A stretch of 64,000 nt of DNA from Gammaproteobacteria bacterium (lineage in GTDB: Bacteria; Pseudomonadota; Gammaproteobacteria; Pseudomonadales; Pseudohongiellaceae): assembly GCA_030682575.1 (NCBI GenBank), contig JAUXNX010000001.1, positions 62,001 through 126,000 of the forward strand, given 5' to 3'. The translations under genes and the position numbers were made by a program. This document shows, piece after piece, positions 28,212 to 38,934 of this stretch (position 1 is the stretch's first letter; each line of letters begins with the position of its first letter). Under the pieces are notes generated by a model. The model ran no database searches. It saw nothing but the letters and a program-made list of their open reading frames with translations, and was not told the origin of the DNA.

Positions 28212-30278
28212 TCACCTTTCCCGCCCCATCCACATCCCCCAGAAAGCCTCTTCCAGGTCAGTTGAAAAACGCTCTGCATCGCACAAATTGGATGCAAGCA
28301 ACTGCCCCCTCAGGCCCTTTCTCAACTCAGCCAGAGCTTCAAGATTCGCTGCGAATCGAGACGCCTTCAGCACAAAGTCCATCTCATCCTCTGCTATCCA
28401 CTCATCCTGGCCAGTATTATGAGCAATGCTTTCGCCATTATGAGCAATGAAGCGATCGCCTTTACGAGTAAGAACCGGCACTCCCATCCACAATCCCTCG
28501 ACGCTTGTAGTCCCTCCAGGATAGGGAAACGGGTCCAGGGCTATATCAACATGATGGTAAGCTTGCAGATATTCGATACGATTCGAGCCTCCGTCAAGTA
28601 TCAAACGATCTTCCTGTATACCCCATGCCGCAAACCGATCAACTGTGGTCCCGACAATTCCTGGATCTGCCAGCTGTGCAGATTTCAAAAACAGTTTCGA
28701 TCCAGGAATCTGCTGCAAAACTCGCGACCAGAGTGCAACAACAGCATCATTCACTTTGCTCAAGTTATTGAAACAACCAAAACACACATACCCTTTGGAT
28801 AATGCAGGTAACTCGTTGACAACTACATCCTCTTCCGGAGGTGTAAAGCAAAGATAGGATTTCGGCATACGCCAGATGCTTTCCGTAAAATGTGACTCCT
28901 CGCCAGGAGGCGTCACATAAGGATCTCCGATAACGTAGTCGATCTGTGCCACACCTGTAGTGGCGAAATAACCCAACCATGTCGCCTGAACCGGCGCGGG
29001 TTTGCATGCGAACACTGGAAGACGATTGTGGGCAGTATGGCCTGAGAGATCTATCAGTATGTGAGGAGCAAGCTTGTGGATCATGCGGGCCGCCTCAGCA
29101 TCATCAAACTCCTGGAGTTCAATCCAGGACGAAAATAGCGGCTTGAGCTTGCGAGTATAGAGGTCGTCTCCATTGAAAGTGCTGAACGCGATCAGATCAA
29201 GATTCTTCCGGCTGAGCTTTTCCAATACAGAAAGCAAGAAATAAGCGACCGGATGTTGACGAAAATCTCCCGAAACAAATCCGACCCGCAGCATTTCCGG
29301 CTTGTCCTCACAAGACCAACGATCAAACCGTACTGGGCTGTACTGCTCAAACCGTGCTCCAAAGTGCCTGGCCTCTTCCAGACTCGCCAGTACACTGAGA
29401 CTTTCAACATAGTTGAGAGAGAATAACAAATTACTATGAGCTTGATGTAAACCAGGATCCAGTGCCAGTGCTGCGCGATAGCATCGCAAAGCATCGTCGA
29501 AACGGCCAAGGTTTTTCCAGGTATTACCAAGATTGCAATGTGCACCCGCCTGATCGGGCCGCAGGAGTAGCACAGCTGAATCAATGCACTGCGCATCCAG
29601 AAGTCGTCCCCCATTGCGATATAAATTCCCCAGATTTCCCATCGCCTGCCAGTGAGTCGGCTGCATTGATATAGCGCGAAGATAGCTTGATTCCGCCTCT
29701 TCCAATCTCTGCATCTTCTCAAGAAGCAGCCCAAGATTGTAATGACTCTCTGCGTAGTCCGGGCGAATTTCCACAGCGCGCCGAAAACTCAGAAGGGCTT
29801 CGTCATACTTGCCGATTTTCTGCAGAATGTTGCCAAGATTGTTGTGCGCCTGCACAAGTGAGGGAGCTTGATCGATTGCCTGACGATAGCAACTTATGGC
29901 CAGCTCATAATCGCCTTTGGCACCCAGCAACGTAGCCAGATTCATTATGGCTTGTGTGAAGTCAGGTTCGGATTGCAAGGCTTTTCGATAATGTTTCTCG
30001 GCTGCAGCCAGCTCTCCAAGATTCTGCAGTGCCAGCGCAAGATTACTGTGCGCCTCTGCATCTTCTGGCATTAACGCAACGCAATGTCTCAGCACCGGCA
30101 GAGCATCATGCCAGCGCCCCTGCTCTTGCAACGCTGCCCCCAAGGCACGCCAACCGATACTTGCTTGTGGAAACTCCTCTACGAGCTCTCTGGCAAGTTT
30201 TTCCAGCAAGGCAAACTGCCCAGCCTCATAGGCTTGATACAGTCTGGTGGTCACAGTCTGCGAAGGGGTACTGCCCAT
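28212..30278 (-). CDS. TPR-containing O-GlcNAc-transferase-like glycosyltransferase
   Basis: 688 residues. Residues about 10-310 are tandem tetratricopeptide repeats (e.g. AEAHSNLALALQNLGELAAAEKHYRKAL, VQAHNNLGNILQKIGKYDEALLSFRRAVEI). Residues about 340-685 form the GT41/SPINDLY catalytic region (LRVGFVSGDFRQHPVAYFLLSVLE, DILIDLSGHTAHNRLPVFACKPAPVQATWLGYFATTG, FNNLSKVNDAVVALWSRVL, DIALDPFPYPGGTTSVEGLWMGVPVLT). Bacterial members glycosylate flagellin, adhesins or other proteins. The start is ATG. It faces the FkbM gene convergently. Confidence 0.9.
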   Translation of the reverse strand: MGSTPSQTVTTRLYQAYEAGQFALLEKLARELVEEFPQASIGWRALGAALQEQGRWHDALPVLRHCVALMPEDAEAHSNLALALQNLGELAAAEKHYRKALQSEPDFTQAIMNLATLLGAKGDYELAISCYRQAIDQAPSLVQAHNNLGNILQKIGKYDEALLSFRRAVEIRPDYAESHYNLGLLLEKMQRLEEAESSYLRAISMQPTHWQAMGNLGNLYRNGGRLLDAQCIDSAVLLLRPDQAGAHCNLGNTWKNLGRFDDALRCYRAALALDPGLHQAHSNLLFSLNYVESLSVLASLEEARHFGARFEQYSPVRFDRWSCEDKPEMLRVGFVSGDFRQHPVAYFLLSVLEKLSRKNLDLIAFSTFNGDDLYTRKLKPLFSSWIELQEFDDAEAARMIHKLAPHILIDLSGHTAHNRLPVFACKPAPVQATWLGYFATTGVAQIDYVIGDPYVTPPGEESHFTESIWRMPKSYLCFTPPEEDVVVNELPALSKGYVCFGCFNNLSKVNDAVVALWSRVLQQIPGSKLFLKSAQLADPGIVGTTVDRFAAWGIQEDRLILDGGSNRIEYLQAYHHVDIALDPFPYPGGTTSVEGLWMGVPVLTRKGDRFIAHNGESIAHNTGQDEWIAEDEMDFVLKASRFAANLEALAELRKGLRGQLLASNLCDAERFSTDLEEAFWGMWMGRER

Positions 30279-30411
30279 GGCGGTTACTCATCGAATACAA
30301 AACGATCCTGCTCCGGAGCCACCATGGTATCAGTTGTTGCTTTTATCTGGACACAATCCACGTCATCACAACACATTGGAGACAATGTTCCCTGTTGAAT
30401 CCGGGAAATTA

Positions 30412-30488
<77 letters not shown>

Positions 30489-30580
30489 GGGGAAGTCGGA
30501 GCACCGTTTCGGAGAGAGCCAGTGTCCTGAAAGGCCAGTGACTTGAAAACAGTGATTTTAAAAATAGCGTCTCGGGAAAT

Positions 30581-30656
30581 TGGGGTGACCGATGGGGCTC
30601 GAACCCACGACAACCGGAGTCACAGTCCGGGGCTCTACCAACTGAGCTACGATCAC
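30581..30656 (-). tRNA. tRNA-His (anticodon GTG)
   Basis: 76 bases including CCA, with the extra G(-1) at 30657 opposite the C73 discriminator, the identity feature of tRNA-His. Acceptor GTGATCG pairs with CGGTCAC. The anticodon stem CCGGA/TCCGG encloses CTGTGAC, giving GTG. Confidence 0.96.
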
Positions 30657-30681
30657 CATTGAATCATTGTCTGTTTGGAGT

Positions 30682-30758
30682 TGGTCGGGGTAGAGAGATT
30701 CGAACTCCCGACATCCTGCTCCCAAAGCAGGCGCGCTACCAGACTGCGCTATACCCCG
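30682..30758 (-). tRNA. tRNA-Pro (anticodon TGG)
   Basis: 77 bases including CCA. It starts CGGGGTATAGCGC and ends CTACCCCGACCA. The anticodon loop TTTGGGA gives TGG. It is the first of three minus-strand tRNAs (Pro-His-Arg), probably one precursor transcript. Confidence 0.96.
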
Positions 30759-30760
30759 AT

Positions 30761-30783
30761 ACCCTGCAACGTAATTGCAGGGT
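30761..30783. terminator. Perfect hairpin between cysS and the tRNA cluster
   Basis: ACCCTGCAA (30761-30769) and TTGCAGGGT (30775-30783) with a 5-base loop. It lies 50 bases past the cysS stop and 3 bases before tRNA-Pro. Neither side has a T tract, so it may be a processing signal or weak terminator. Confidence 0.45.
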
Positions 30784-30833
30784 CGGCATAATACTCATGG
30801 CTCTCAGGGCAGTCAATCTCTGATTGCAATTTA

Positions 30834-32222
30834 TCAACGCTCAATGCGCCAACTGCTGCCGTCTGCAGTATCTTCCACGACAACCTTCATGGCTGCCAGT
30901 TTGTCACGAATCTGGTCAGCCAAAGCCCAGTCTTTATTGGAGCGGGCTTCACGCCGTTGCAGGATCAGCGAGTCGATTGCCGCCGCATCAACTTCCGTGC
31001 CTTCCTGATTCTGCAAATAGACATCTGGCTCGATCTGCAGAATTCCCAACACTCCGCCCAAGCGCTTGAGCAATCCGACCAACTGAGCCGCCTGCTCTGC
31101 ATTGCCTTGCTGCACGCGATTGATTTCGCGAGCAAGATCGAAAAGCACGCCCAGCGCTACAGGTGTATTGAAATCGTCATCCATGGCCCCACAGAAGGCT
31201 TTCTCGAAGCGGCTGTTAACCAGATCTCGCACGCCTTTCGTGTCAACACCGCGCATTGCATTATAGAAACGCTCAAGCGCTACAGCAGCCTGCCGCAAAC
31301 TTTGTTCAGAGTAATTGATGGGGCTGCGGTAGTGACTGGAAATCAGCAAATAGCGAATAACTTCACCGCTGTACTTTTTCAACACATCGCGCACAGTAAA
31401 GAAATTACCCAATGACTTGGACATCTTCTCGTTATCGACACGAACAGCACCGTTGTGCATCCAGATATTCGCGAACTGCTTGCCAGTAGCCGCCTCTGAC
31501 TGAGCGATTTCATTCTCGTGATGCGGAAACATCAGGTCAGAACCGCCACCGTGAATATCAAAACTGTCACCGAGGCAGCAGGTCGACATTGCGGAGCACT
31601 CGATGTGCCAACCTGGCCGACCATAGCCCCAAGGCGAATCCCAACCTACTTCATCATCGCTGGCCGACTTCCAGAGTGCAAAATCCCGCGGATCTCGCTT
31701 CAGCTCACCCACCTCGATTCTGGCTCCGGCCAGCAATTCTTCGGGGTTCTTGTTCGAGAGACGCCCATATCCAGTGAATTGGGATACTGAATAATACACA
31801 TCACCATTGGCAACCTTGTAGGCATACTCGGCGGCGATCAAGCGCTGGATCAATGCAATGATTTGTTCGATATGGCCGGTTGCGCGCGGCTCGATATCGG
31901 GGCGCAGCACCGAAAGCGAGGCCTCATCTTCGTGGGATGCCTGAATGAACCGCTCCGTAAGATCCGAGAACAACTCGTTGTTCTCTTCTGCGCGACGCAG
32001 GATCTTGTCATCGATATCCGTGATATTGCGTACATATGTCACCTGGTACCCACGGTGGCGCAAGAATCGCACAACAACATCAAAGGCGACAAACATGCGG
32101 GCATGACCGATATGACAGTAGTCATACGTCGTCACACCACAGACGTACATCTTTACCTTGCCACTTTCCAGTGGCACGAATTCTTCCTTGCGACGCGTGA
32201 GCGTGTTGTATATCTGTAGCAC
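30834..32222 (-). CDS. cysS: Cysteinyl-tRNA synthetase
   Basis: 462 residues of a class I aminoacyl-tRNA synthetase that charges tRNA-Cys. The zinc and substrate cysteine region MYVCGVTTYDYCHIGHAR includes the HIGH motif; further zinc ligands are in GWHIECSAMS and PHHENEIAQSEAATG, and the KMSKS loop is in EKMSKSLGNFFTVRD. GTG start, 8 bases after the glnS stop on the same strand, so the two synthetases form an operon leading toward the tRNA cluster. The gap to glnS is too small for a separate promoter. Confidence 0.97.
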   Translation of the reverse strand: MLQIYNTLTRRKEEFVPLESGKVKMYVCGVTTYDYCHIGHARMFVAFDVVVRFLRHRGYQVTYVRNITDIDDKILRRAEENNELFSDLTERFIQASHEDEASLSVLRPDIEPRATGHIEQIIALIQRLIAAEYAYKVANGDVYYSVSQFTGYGRLSNKNPEELLAGARIEVGELKRDPRDFALWKSASDDEVGWDSPWGYGRPGWHIECSAMSTCCLGDSFDIHGGGSDLMFPHHENEIAQSEAATGKQFANIWMHNGAVRVDNEKMSKSLGNFFTVRDVLKKYSGEVIRYLLISSHYRSPINYSEQSLRQAAVALERFYNAMRGVDTKGVRDLVNSRFEKAFCGAMDDDFNTPVALGVLFDLAREINRVQQGNAEQAAQLVGLLKRLGGVLGILQIEPDVYLQNQEGTEVDAAAIDSLILQRREARSNKDWALADQIRDKLAAMKVVVEDTADGSSWRIER

Positions 32223-32230
32223 TTATCTAC

Positions 32231-34012
32231 TCAACTTGAAATTTTCGCCCATGAATCTTTAAGGGTTACTGTGCGATTGAATACCATTTTCCCCGGAGTG
32301 GAATCGATTCTGTCCACGCAGAAATAACCCTCTCTTTCAAACTGGAAAACTGCTTCCGGTGCAGCACCTGCCAGACCGGGCTCTGCCTTGCATCCATGCA
32401 GCACTACCAGCGACTCCGGATTGAGACATTCCTTGTAGTCACCGATGCTCTTGTCGTCCGGGTTTTCTCTATTGAACAGGCGGTCATAAATCCTGACTTC
32501 CACATCTATTGCTTGAGATGCAGGCACCCAGTGAATCACACCCTGCACTTTTCGGCCTTGAGGATTGACACCCAGAGTTGCCGGATCGTAGGAGCACAAC
32601 AGCTCCACCGGTACGCCTGCCGCATCCTTGACCACCTTGTCACATCGAATCACATAGGCGCCGCGCAAGCGTACCTCTGTGCCAAGACTCAGACGCTTGT
32701 ACTGTGGCGGCGGCACCTCTTCGAAGTCGCTTGCATCTATATAGAGCTCCCTTCCAAAAGGCAGAATGCGCTTGCCCATCGATTCGTCCTTGGGGTGGCA
32801 GGCCAGTTCCAGAGACTCCACGCCATTCTCCGGGTAGTTGATCAACGTGATCTTGAGCGGCCGCAGCACACACATTGCTCGTGGTGCCACTTTATCCAGA
32901 TCATCCCGAATACTGTGCTCCAGCATGCCAACGTCAACCACCCCTTCGCTGCGACTTATACCCACCCGTTCGCAGAAATTGCGTACCGATGCCGGGGTAT
33001 AGCCGCGCCTGCGCAGTCCCGACAAGGTCGGCATGCGGGGGTCGTCCCAGCCATTGACGTAGTTCTGAGTAACCAACTCCTTGAGCTTTCTCTTGCTCAT
33101 CACGGTGTAATTGATGTTGAGCCTGGCAAATTCGATCTGCCGGGGCAGGACATATGACTCCAGTCCCTCCCCGCTATCGCTGGCAGCATGCAGGCTGCTC
33201 TTGTCCAGGTTCTGCAGAATCCAGTCATACAACGGACGATGGTCTTCGAATTCAAGTGTACACAATGAATGAGTAATGCATTCCATGGCGTCGGAAATGC
33301 AGTGTGCATAGTCGTACATGGGGTAGATAGGCCACTTGTTGCCGGTCTGATGATGTTCGACATGGCGGATTCTATAGATAACCGGATCGCGCATATTGAT
33401 ATTGGGTGAAGACATGTCAATTTTTGCACGCAAACTGTGCACGCCGTCCGCGAACTCCCCTGCTCGCATCCGAGTGAACAAATCAAGATTTTCCTCTATC
33501 GCTCTGTTGCGAAATGGACTGTCAATGCCCGGGCTTGTCAATGTGCCGCGATACTCTCTGGCTTGATCAGCTGTCAGACTGCATACATATGCTTTGCCCA
33601 TCCGAATTAGCTGCAATGCAAATTCGTAAAGCGCATCGAAATAACTCGATGCATACCGCACTTGGCCACTCCAATGAAAGCCCAACCACTCAATGTCTGC
33701 CTTGATTGAGTTGATGAATTCCTGACTCTCTTTCTCTGGATTGGTATCATCAAATCGCAAATTACAACGCCCATTGTTGTTCTCAGCAGTGCCGAAATTA
33801 AGGCAGATGGACTTGGCGTGACCGATATGTAAAAAGCCATTCGGCTCCGGGGGAAAGCGCGTCTGCACCCGTCCGTTGTGCTTGCCCGATTGCAGATCTT
33901 GCTCAATAATATGACGAATAAAATTCGAGGGCGCTGCGGCACCAGAGCCTGCAACGGGGCCTGTGACATTATCGTTGCTGCCATTTGGACGTGGGCTATC
34001 TGAAGATTTCAT
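32231..34012 (-). CDS. glnS: Glutaminyl-tRNA synthetase
   Basis: 593 residues. Class I synthetase: HIGH region [26 protein letters not shown]-like [11 protein letters not shown], and the glutamine-specific block [24 protein letters not shown]. The first 28 residues are an unusual Ser/Asn/Gly/Ala-rich leader before [11 protein letters not shown]. The C-terminal anticodon-binding beta-barrels are complete. ATG start, divergent from ppiB over about 100 bases. Confidence 0.97.
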   Translation of the reverse strand: MKSSDSPRPNGSNDNVTGPVAGSGAAAPSNFIRHIIEQDLQSGKHNGRVQTRFPPEPNGFLHIGHAKSICLNFGTAENNNGRCNLRFDDTNPEKESQEFINSIKADIEWLGFHWSGQVRYASSYFDALYEFALQLIRMGKAYVCSLTADQAREYRGTLTSPGIDSPFRNRAIEENLDLFTRMRAGEFADGVHSLRAKIDMSSPNINMRDPVIYRIRHVEHHQTGNKWPIYPMYDYAHCISDAMECITHSLCTLEFEDHRPLYDWILQNLDKSSLHAASDSGEGLESYVLPRQIEFARLNINYTVMSKRKLKELVTQNYVNGWDDPRMPTLSGLRRRGYTPASVRNFCERVGISRSEGVVDVGMLEHSIRDDLDKVAPRAMCVLRPLKITLINYPENGVESLELACHPKDESMGKRILPFGRELYIDASDFEEVPPPQYKRLSLGTEVRLRGAYVIRCDKVVKDAAGVPVELLCSYDPATLGVNPQGRKVQGVIHWVPASQAIDVEVRIYDRLFNRENPDDKSIGDYKECLNPESLVVLHGCKAEPGLAGAAPEAVFQFEREGYFCVDRIDSTPGKMVFNRTVTLKDSWAKISS

Positions 34013-34115
34013 ATCGTCGTTTCTACTTTCTCACAAGTTGCAAAGGACGTATTATAACTGCTTGATGTGTTTCTCATAAGAGGCGAGAGCCGCTTTCTAA
34101 CCAAGGTTGTGCGCA

Positions 34116-34652
34116 ATGATTGTCTTCAAAACGAATTATGGTGATATCACGATTGAGCTTGACTTTAAAAAAGCCCCTGTATCCTCTGCCAATTTTCTCG
34201 AATATGCGAAGAGCGGTTTTTATGACAACACCATTTTTCATCGTGTCATAGATAATTTCATGATCCAGGGCGGTGGCTTCGAGTCCGGACTTGTACAAAA
34301 AAGTAACGGCAAGCCAATCATCAACGAGGCAGACAATGGCTTACCCAACGCCGTCGGCACCGTTGCCATGGCTCGCACGTCCGACCCCCATTCGGCCACG
34401 GCACAGTTTTTCATCAATGTCAGCGACAACACTTTCCTGAACCACAAGAACAAGACACCACAGGGGTGGGGCTATGCCGTGTTCGGCAAGGTCACTGCAG
34501 GTATGGATGTGGTAAACAAGATCAAGCAGTGCCGCACCACGTCGAAATCAGGCCATCAGGACGTCCCGATTGACGAAATCATCATCACTTCCACTACTGT
34601 CAATTTGCCGGAATCTGCATCGCCAAAAGCCACCCCAGAAAGTAACAGCTGA
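34116..34652 (+). CDS. ppiB: Cyclophilin-type peptidyl-prolyl isomerase B
   Basis: 178 residues from the ATG at 34116, with CAAGG about 10 bases before it. An upstream TTG at 34107 is less likely. It lacks a signal peptide, so the cytoplasmic form. Cyclophilin motifs are [15 protein letters not shown] (catalytic Arg), [16 protein letters not shown], and [18 protein letters not shown]. It has a short Ser/Pro-rich tail after the core. The stop is 2 bases before lpxH, so the two are co-translated. Confidence 0.96.
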   Translation: MIVFKTNYGDITIELDFKKAPVSSANFLEYAKSGFYDNTIFHRVIDNFMIQGGGFESGLVQKSNGKPIINEADNGLPNAVGTVAMARTSDPHSATAQFFINVSDNTFLNHKNKTPQGWGYAVFGKVTAGMDVVNKIKQCRTTSKSGHQDVPIDEIIITSTTVNLPESASPKATPESNS

Positions 34653-34654
34653 AA

Positions 34655-35410
34655 ATGTCGGATAACAAGAAGAGCCTGTTCATTTCAGATCTGCATCTGG
34701 ATTCCGACAATTCGGTGATCACGGCGAGCTTTTTGAACTTCCTCTCGACTCGGGCGGTTGGTTGCGAGTCCCTCTATATTCTGGGGGATCTGTTTGAGGT
34801 CTGGGTGGGCGACGACGATCACAATCATCTTACCGACACCGTTGCCAATGCACTTTCCGCCCTCTCTGCAGCAGGCAGCAGAGTCTACCTGATGCATGGC
34901 AATCGCGACTTTCTGCTTGGTTCTGACTATGCCGCTCGCTGCGGCGCCACCCTGCTTGAGGAGCCGGCGATCATCGACTGTCATGGGCAGCGCGTATTGC
35001 TGATTCACGGGGACAGCCTCTGCACCCGCGACACCGATTACATGAAGTTTCGCAAAATGGTGCGCTCCGAACGCTGGCAGAACGAATTTCTGGATAAATC
35101 CCTGGTCGAACGGCACATGATTGCACAGCAAGCCCGACAACAAAGCAAAGAACACAATAGCAACAAAGCGTCCGACATCATGGATGTTACCCATCAGGAA
35201 GTCCTGAATCTGCTCCACGAAAAGCAGGTCAATACGCTGGTACATGGCCACACCCACCGTCCGGCCGTACACACGATTCGTCTTCAGGACCCCATCAACG
35301 GCCACAACGAAGCAGTCCGAATAGTCCTGGGCAGTTGGGACAGCAAGGGATGGGTCCTGGAATTCACCGAAGCGGGATTCGATTTGAAGTATTTCCCTTT
35401 GCAGGGTTAA
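34655..35410 (+). CDS. lpxH: UDP-2,3-diacylglucosamine diphosphatase
   Basis: 251 residues. Hydrolyses UDP-2,3-diacylglucosamine to lipid X in lipid A synthesis at the inner membrane. Metallophosphoesterase motifs are in order: FISDLHLD, LGDLFEVWVGDDD, MHGNRDFLLG, IHGDSLCT, VHGHTHRPAVH. Length and motif spacing fit LpxH. It follows ppiB directly, the same order as in Pseudomonas. Confidence 0.96.
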   Translation: MSDNKKSLFISDLHLDSDNSVITASFLNFLSTRAVGCESLYILGDLFEVWVGDDDHNHLTDTVANALSALSAAGSRVYLMHGNRDFLLGSDYAARCGATLLEEPAIIDCHGQRVLLIHGDSLCTRDTDYMKFRKMVRSERWQNEFLDKSLVERHMIAQQARQQSKEHNSNKASDIMDVTHQEVLNLLHEKQVNTLVHGHTHRPAVHTIRLQDPINGHNEAVRIVLGSWDSKGWVLEFTEAGFDLKYFPLQG

Positions 35411-35420
35411 TCTGCAGCCG

Positions 35421-35882
35421 TCACGCCAGACTATCCACCCTTTGAAAATAGCGGGAGAAGTGCGCCGCGCACAGTACCAGCAACTCCTCATCTATCTGTT
35501 CCGCCAGCTCCTCAAGCGGAATCTGCTGGCAGTCCTGAGCCAGCATCACACCATAGTCGCCAGGAATCAGAGTCGCAATCGGCCCCTTCTTGAGAAGATT
35601 ATGCAGCCAGCAATACGGCGACACGGATGGATTCACGGGCAACTTGCAACGTTCCAGTCCTGATCTCAATTGATCCTCGGACATGATCACGAACTTGTCC
35701 TGCAATATCTGCACCGTCAGCGTTTCAATGCGACGCAGTACTGCTTCCTTTTCGCTTTCCGAGTACCCATTCCAACGAATGACTTCGAAGGCATAACGTT
35801 TGCAGCCACGGCATATCGCATCTCCGACAGAGGTTGTGGAGCAAATGCCAATGCAAGGTGTTCTGGTGGAGTTCGTATTCAA
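35421..35882 (-). CDS. DUF1289 family protein
   Basis: About 153 residues from TTG 35882; an alternative TTG at 35951 would give 176. The N-terminal cysteine motif PCIGICSTTSVGDAICRGCKRYAFEVIRWN is the DUF1289 signature (short Cys-rich, possibly metal-binding). The rest (YCWLHNLLKKGPIATLIPG... PLEELAEQIDEELLVLCAAHFSRYF) is the longer form seen in marine gammaproteobacteria. Function is unknown. It converges on lpxH, 10 bases apart. Confidence 0.75.
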   Translation of the reverse strand: MNTNSTRTPCIGICSTTSVGDAICRGCKRYAFEVIRWNGYSESEKEAVLRRIETLTVQILQDKFVIMSEDQLRSGLERCKLPVNPSVSPYCWLHNLLKKGPIATLIPGDYGVMLAQDCQQIPLEELAEQIDEELLVLCAAHFSRYFQRVDSLA

Positions 35883-36007
35883 TTGCTTGACCTTGGGCCT
35901 GAAATTACTGGTATCCAACTGGCGTGGGCACACTGGCCAATCAGCTTTCAACTGGAGTTATAGCGCCTGATCGCCTAAACTAGGCGCCCGATTTTATCAG
36001 CTTATCC

Positions 36008-36049
36008 AAACCCCGGCTGGGTTTTGATAGGGGTCAGTCCGCATTAATT
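36008..36049. repeat. Short hairpin followed by a GGGGTCAG-type half element
   Basis: AAACCC/GGGTTT (36008-36024) forms a short stem with a T following. It is followed by AGGGGTCAGTCCGCATTAAT, which begins like the left arm of the inverted repeat downstream of acnB (AAGGGGTCAG). It lies in the acnB leader, 40-80 bases before its start. It may be a fragment of a dispersed repeat, or a leader hairpin. Confidence 0.35.
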
Positions 36050-36085
36050 TAATCGACCTGCATACCACACGACGAGGGAAATACT

Positions 36086-38683
36086 GTGTTAGAAGCCTAC
36101 CGTAAACATGTTGCCGAGCGAGCTGCACAAGGCATCGTCCCCAAACCACTGGACGCCGAACAGGTGGCCGCACTGGTGGAGCTGCTGAAGAATCCTCCCA
36201 CGGGCGAAGATACTTTCATCCTCGACCTGATTTCCAACCGCGTCCCTGCAGGTGTAGACGAGGCAGCATACGTGAAGGCCGGCTTCCTTTCGGCAGTTGC
36301 CACTGGCGAAACCAGCTCTCCCATCATTGACAAGGCGCTTGCCACAAAGCTCCTCGGCACCATGCTGGGCGGCTACAACATCGTGACACTGGTGAAACTG
36401 CTGGATAATCCGGAACTCGCACCACTGGCTGCGAAGGAGCTATCACACACTCTGCTGATGTTCGATGCCTTCCATGATGTGGAAGAGCGCGCCAAGGCAG
36501 GCAATCCCCACGCGCAGAAACTGCTGCAGTCCTGGGCCGACGCCGAGTGGTTCACGGCCAAACCCGAGCTGCCCAAGACACTGACCGTCACCGTATTCAA
36601 GGTGCCAGGCGAGACCAATACCGACGACCTCTCCCCTGCCCAGGACGCTTGGTCACGCCCCGACATCCCGCTGCACGCACTGGCAATGTACAAGATGCCG
36701 CGTGAAGGCGTCACCAATGCCGCCGCACAGATCGCCGAATTGAAGAAGAAAGGTTTCCCGGTTGCTCTTGTTGGCGACGTGCTCGGTACCGGTTCATCAC
36801 GCAAGTCCGCCACCAACTCGGTGCTGTGGAACATCGGTAACGACATTCCTTATATTCCCAACAAGCGAGATGGCGGTGTGTGCATCGGCAGCAAGATTGC
36901 CCCGATCTTCTTCAACACCATGGAAGACGCAGGCGCGTTCCCGATCGAGTGTGACGTCGAGAAGATGAGCACTGGCGATGTGATCGACATCCACACCTAT
37001 GAAGGCAGGATCACCCGCCACGGCAGCAACGATGTGGTCTGTGACTTCACGCTGAAGACTGAAGTGCTGCTGGACGAAGTGCGCGCCGGTGGACGTATTC
37101 CCCTGATGATTGGCCGTGGCCTGACCGAGAAGGCGCGCGCCTCACTTGGTCTGCCCCCATCAAAGGTCTTCCGTCTGCCGTTCAATCCGGAAGTTTCCAA
37201 CAAAGGCTACACACTGGCCCAGAAGATGGTCGGCAAGGCCTGCGGCGTGAAGGGTGTGCGCCCCGGCAACTACTGCGAACCGAGGATGACCACCGTGGGT
37301 TCCCAGGACACTACTGGCCCGATGACCCGTGACGAACTGAAGGATCTGGCCTGCCTCGGCTTCTCTGCCGATCTGGTCATGCAGTCCTTCTGCCACACGG
37401 CTGCCTATCCGAAGCCGGTGGACATCGAGACTCAGCACACACTGCCAGACTTCATCCAGACCCGTGGCGGCGTTGCCCTGCGTCCGGGCGACGGCATCAT
37501 CCACTCGTGGTTGAACCGCATGCTGCTGCCTGACACAGTCGGCACCGGTGGCGACTCCCACACCCGCTTCCCGATTGGTATCTCCTTCCCGGCCGGCTCC
37601 GGTCTGGTGGCGTTTGCCGCTGCCACTGGTGTGATCCCGCTCGATATGCCCGAATCCGTGCTGATTCGCTTCAAGGGCGAGATGCAGCCCGGCATCACTT
37701 TGCGCGATCTCGTTAATGCGATTCCGTACGCGGCACTGCAGTCCGGCGACCTCACCGTCGAGAAGAAAGGCAAGAAGAACATCTTCTCCGGCCGCATTCT
37801 CGAGATCGAAGGTCTGCCGAATCTGAAAGTGGAACAGGCTTTCGAATTGTCCGATGCATCCGCAGAACGTTCCGCCGGTGGTTGCACCATCCGCCTGAAC
37901 AAGGAACCGATCATCGAGTACTTCAAGTCCAACATCACGCTGCTGCGCTGGATGATCAGCGAAGGCTACGGCGACGCCCGCACCCTCGAGCGTCGCGCCC
38001 GTGCGATGGAGGAATGGCTGAAGAATCCGGAGCTGTTGGAGCCCGATGCCGACGCCGAGTACTACAAGATCATCGAGATCGATCTGAACGAGATCAAGGA
38101 ACCCCTTCTGGCCTGTCCGAACGACCCGGACGACGTCAAGCCGCTGTCTGCCGTGCAGGGTACGAAGATCGACGAGGTGTTCATAGGCTCGTGCATGACC
38201 AACATCGGCCACTTCCGCGCTGCCAGTGAAGTGCTCAAGCAGGTGAAAGGTCCGATCCCGACACGTCTGTGGGTTTCACCCCCGACCAAGATGGACCAGC
38301 ACCAGTTGGTGGAAGAAGGCGTATACAGCGTGTTCGGCGTATCCGGTGCGCGTACCGAGATGCCAGGCTGTTCACTGTGCATGGGCAACCAGGCACGTGT
38401 AGCGCCGAACTCCACTGTCGTGTCCACCTCCACACGTAACTTCCCGAATCGTCTGGGCGAAGGCGCGAACGTGTTCCTGGCGTCATCCGAATTGGCGGCG
38501 GTCAGTTCCGTGCTGGGTCGTATTCCGACGATGGCCGAGTACATGGTGTACATGAAGAATGTGGACACGATGTCCGACCAGATCTACCGCTACCTGAACT
38601 TCAATGAGATCAAGTCGTACATGGAAGCGGCGGAGAACGCCAGGAACATTCCATTGGTCAACGTGCGAGAAGTCGCTGCCTGA
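36086..38683 (+). CDS. acnB: Aconitate hydratase B
   Basis: 865 residues. Main TCA-cycle aconitase of proteobacteria, interconverting citrate and isocitrate through a [4Fe-4S] cluster. The N-terminal helical HEAT-like domain ([21 protein letters not shown]) comes first, unlike AcnA, followed by the swivelling domain. Cluster cysteines are Cys703 in [12 protein letters not shown] and Cys762/Cys765 in [16 protein letters not shown] start with GAGGGAA before it. It is monocistronic by context and strongly biased to C/G-ending codons, as expected for a highly expressed gene. Confidence 0.98.
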   Translation: MLEAYRKHVAERAAQGIVPKPLDAEQVAALVELLKNPPTGEDTFILDLISNRVPAGVDEAAYVKAGFLSAVATGETSSPIIDKALATKLLGTMLGGYNIVTLVKLLDNPELAPLAAKELSHTLLMFDAFHDVEERAKAGNPHAQKLLQSWADAEWFTAKPELPKTLTVTVFKVPGETNTDDLSPAQDAWSRPDIPLHALAMYKMPREGVTNAAAQIAELKKKGFPVALVGDVLGTGSSRKSATNSVLWNIGNDIPYIPNKRDGGVCIGSKIAPIFFNTMEDAGAFPIECDVEKMSTGDVIDIHTYEGRITRHGSNDVVCDFTLKTEVLLDEVRAGGRIPLMIGRGLTEKARASLGLPPSKVFRLPFNPEVSNKGYTLAQKMVGKACGVKGVRPGNYCEPRMTTVGSQDTTGPMTRDELKDLACLGFSADLVMQSFCHTAAYPKPVDIETQHTLPDFIQTRGGVALRPGDGIIHSWLNRMLLPDTVGTGGDSHTRFPIGISFPAGSGLVAFAAATGVIPLDMPESVLIRFKGEMQPGITLRDLVNAIPYAALQSGDLTVEKKGKKNIFSGRILEIEGLPNLKVEQAFELSDASAERSAGGCTIRLNKEPIIEYFKSNITLLRWMISEGYGDARTLERRARAMEEWLKNPELLEPDADAEYYKIIEIDLNEIKEPLLACPNDPDDVKPLSAVQGTKIDEVFIGSCMTNIGHFRAASEVLKQVKGPIPTRLWVSPPTKMDQHQLVEEGVYSVFGVSGARTEMPGCSLCMGNQARVAPNSTVVSTSTRNFPNRLGEGANVFLASSELAAVSSVLGRIPTMAEYMVYMKNVDTMSDQIYRYLNFNEIKSYMEAAENARNIPLVNVREVAA

Positions 38684-38727
38684 TTCACTTATGCTTCCTT
38701 CCTGTAGAAGCAAGTTCTCTCCCATGA

Positions 38728-38778
38728 ATCAAGGGGTCAGGTACACATTTTTCCGAAATGTGTACCTGACCCCTTGAT
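38728..38778. repeat. Perfect 23-bp inverted repeat downstream of acnB
   Basis: Left arm 38728-38750 begins ATCAAGGGGTCAGG and right arm 38756-38778 is its exact complement, ending CCTGACCCCTTGAT; loop TTCCG. It is 45 bases after the acnB stop. The arm sequence GGGGTCAGGTACACATTT resembles dispersed palindromes (REP-like) common in gammaproteobacterial intergenic DNA. It could act as a bidirectional transcription stop or protect the acnB mRNA 3' end. Confidence 0.85.
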
Positions 38779-38881
38779 CCTTTGTGGTATCAGCCATTCA
38801 TATCAAGTCAACTGTCCTCAACCCGTACTGAACGGCCAGCATCCGGTGGACATCCTTCCTCCCGCCCTCTATCCTCAGCCT

Positions 38882-38907
38882 CAACACTGGTTTCCAACAC
38901 TGGTTTC
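38882..38907 (+). repeat. Tandem 13-bp duplication
   Basis: CAACACTGGTTTC occurs twice in direct tandem, followed by CAACAACAAG, 28 bases before the next start codon. Probably a slippage duplication in the leader; it ends upstream of the ACAGGAGACG ribosome site. Confidence 0.8.
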
Positions 38908-38934
38908 CAACAACAAGAACACAGGAGACGCACC

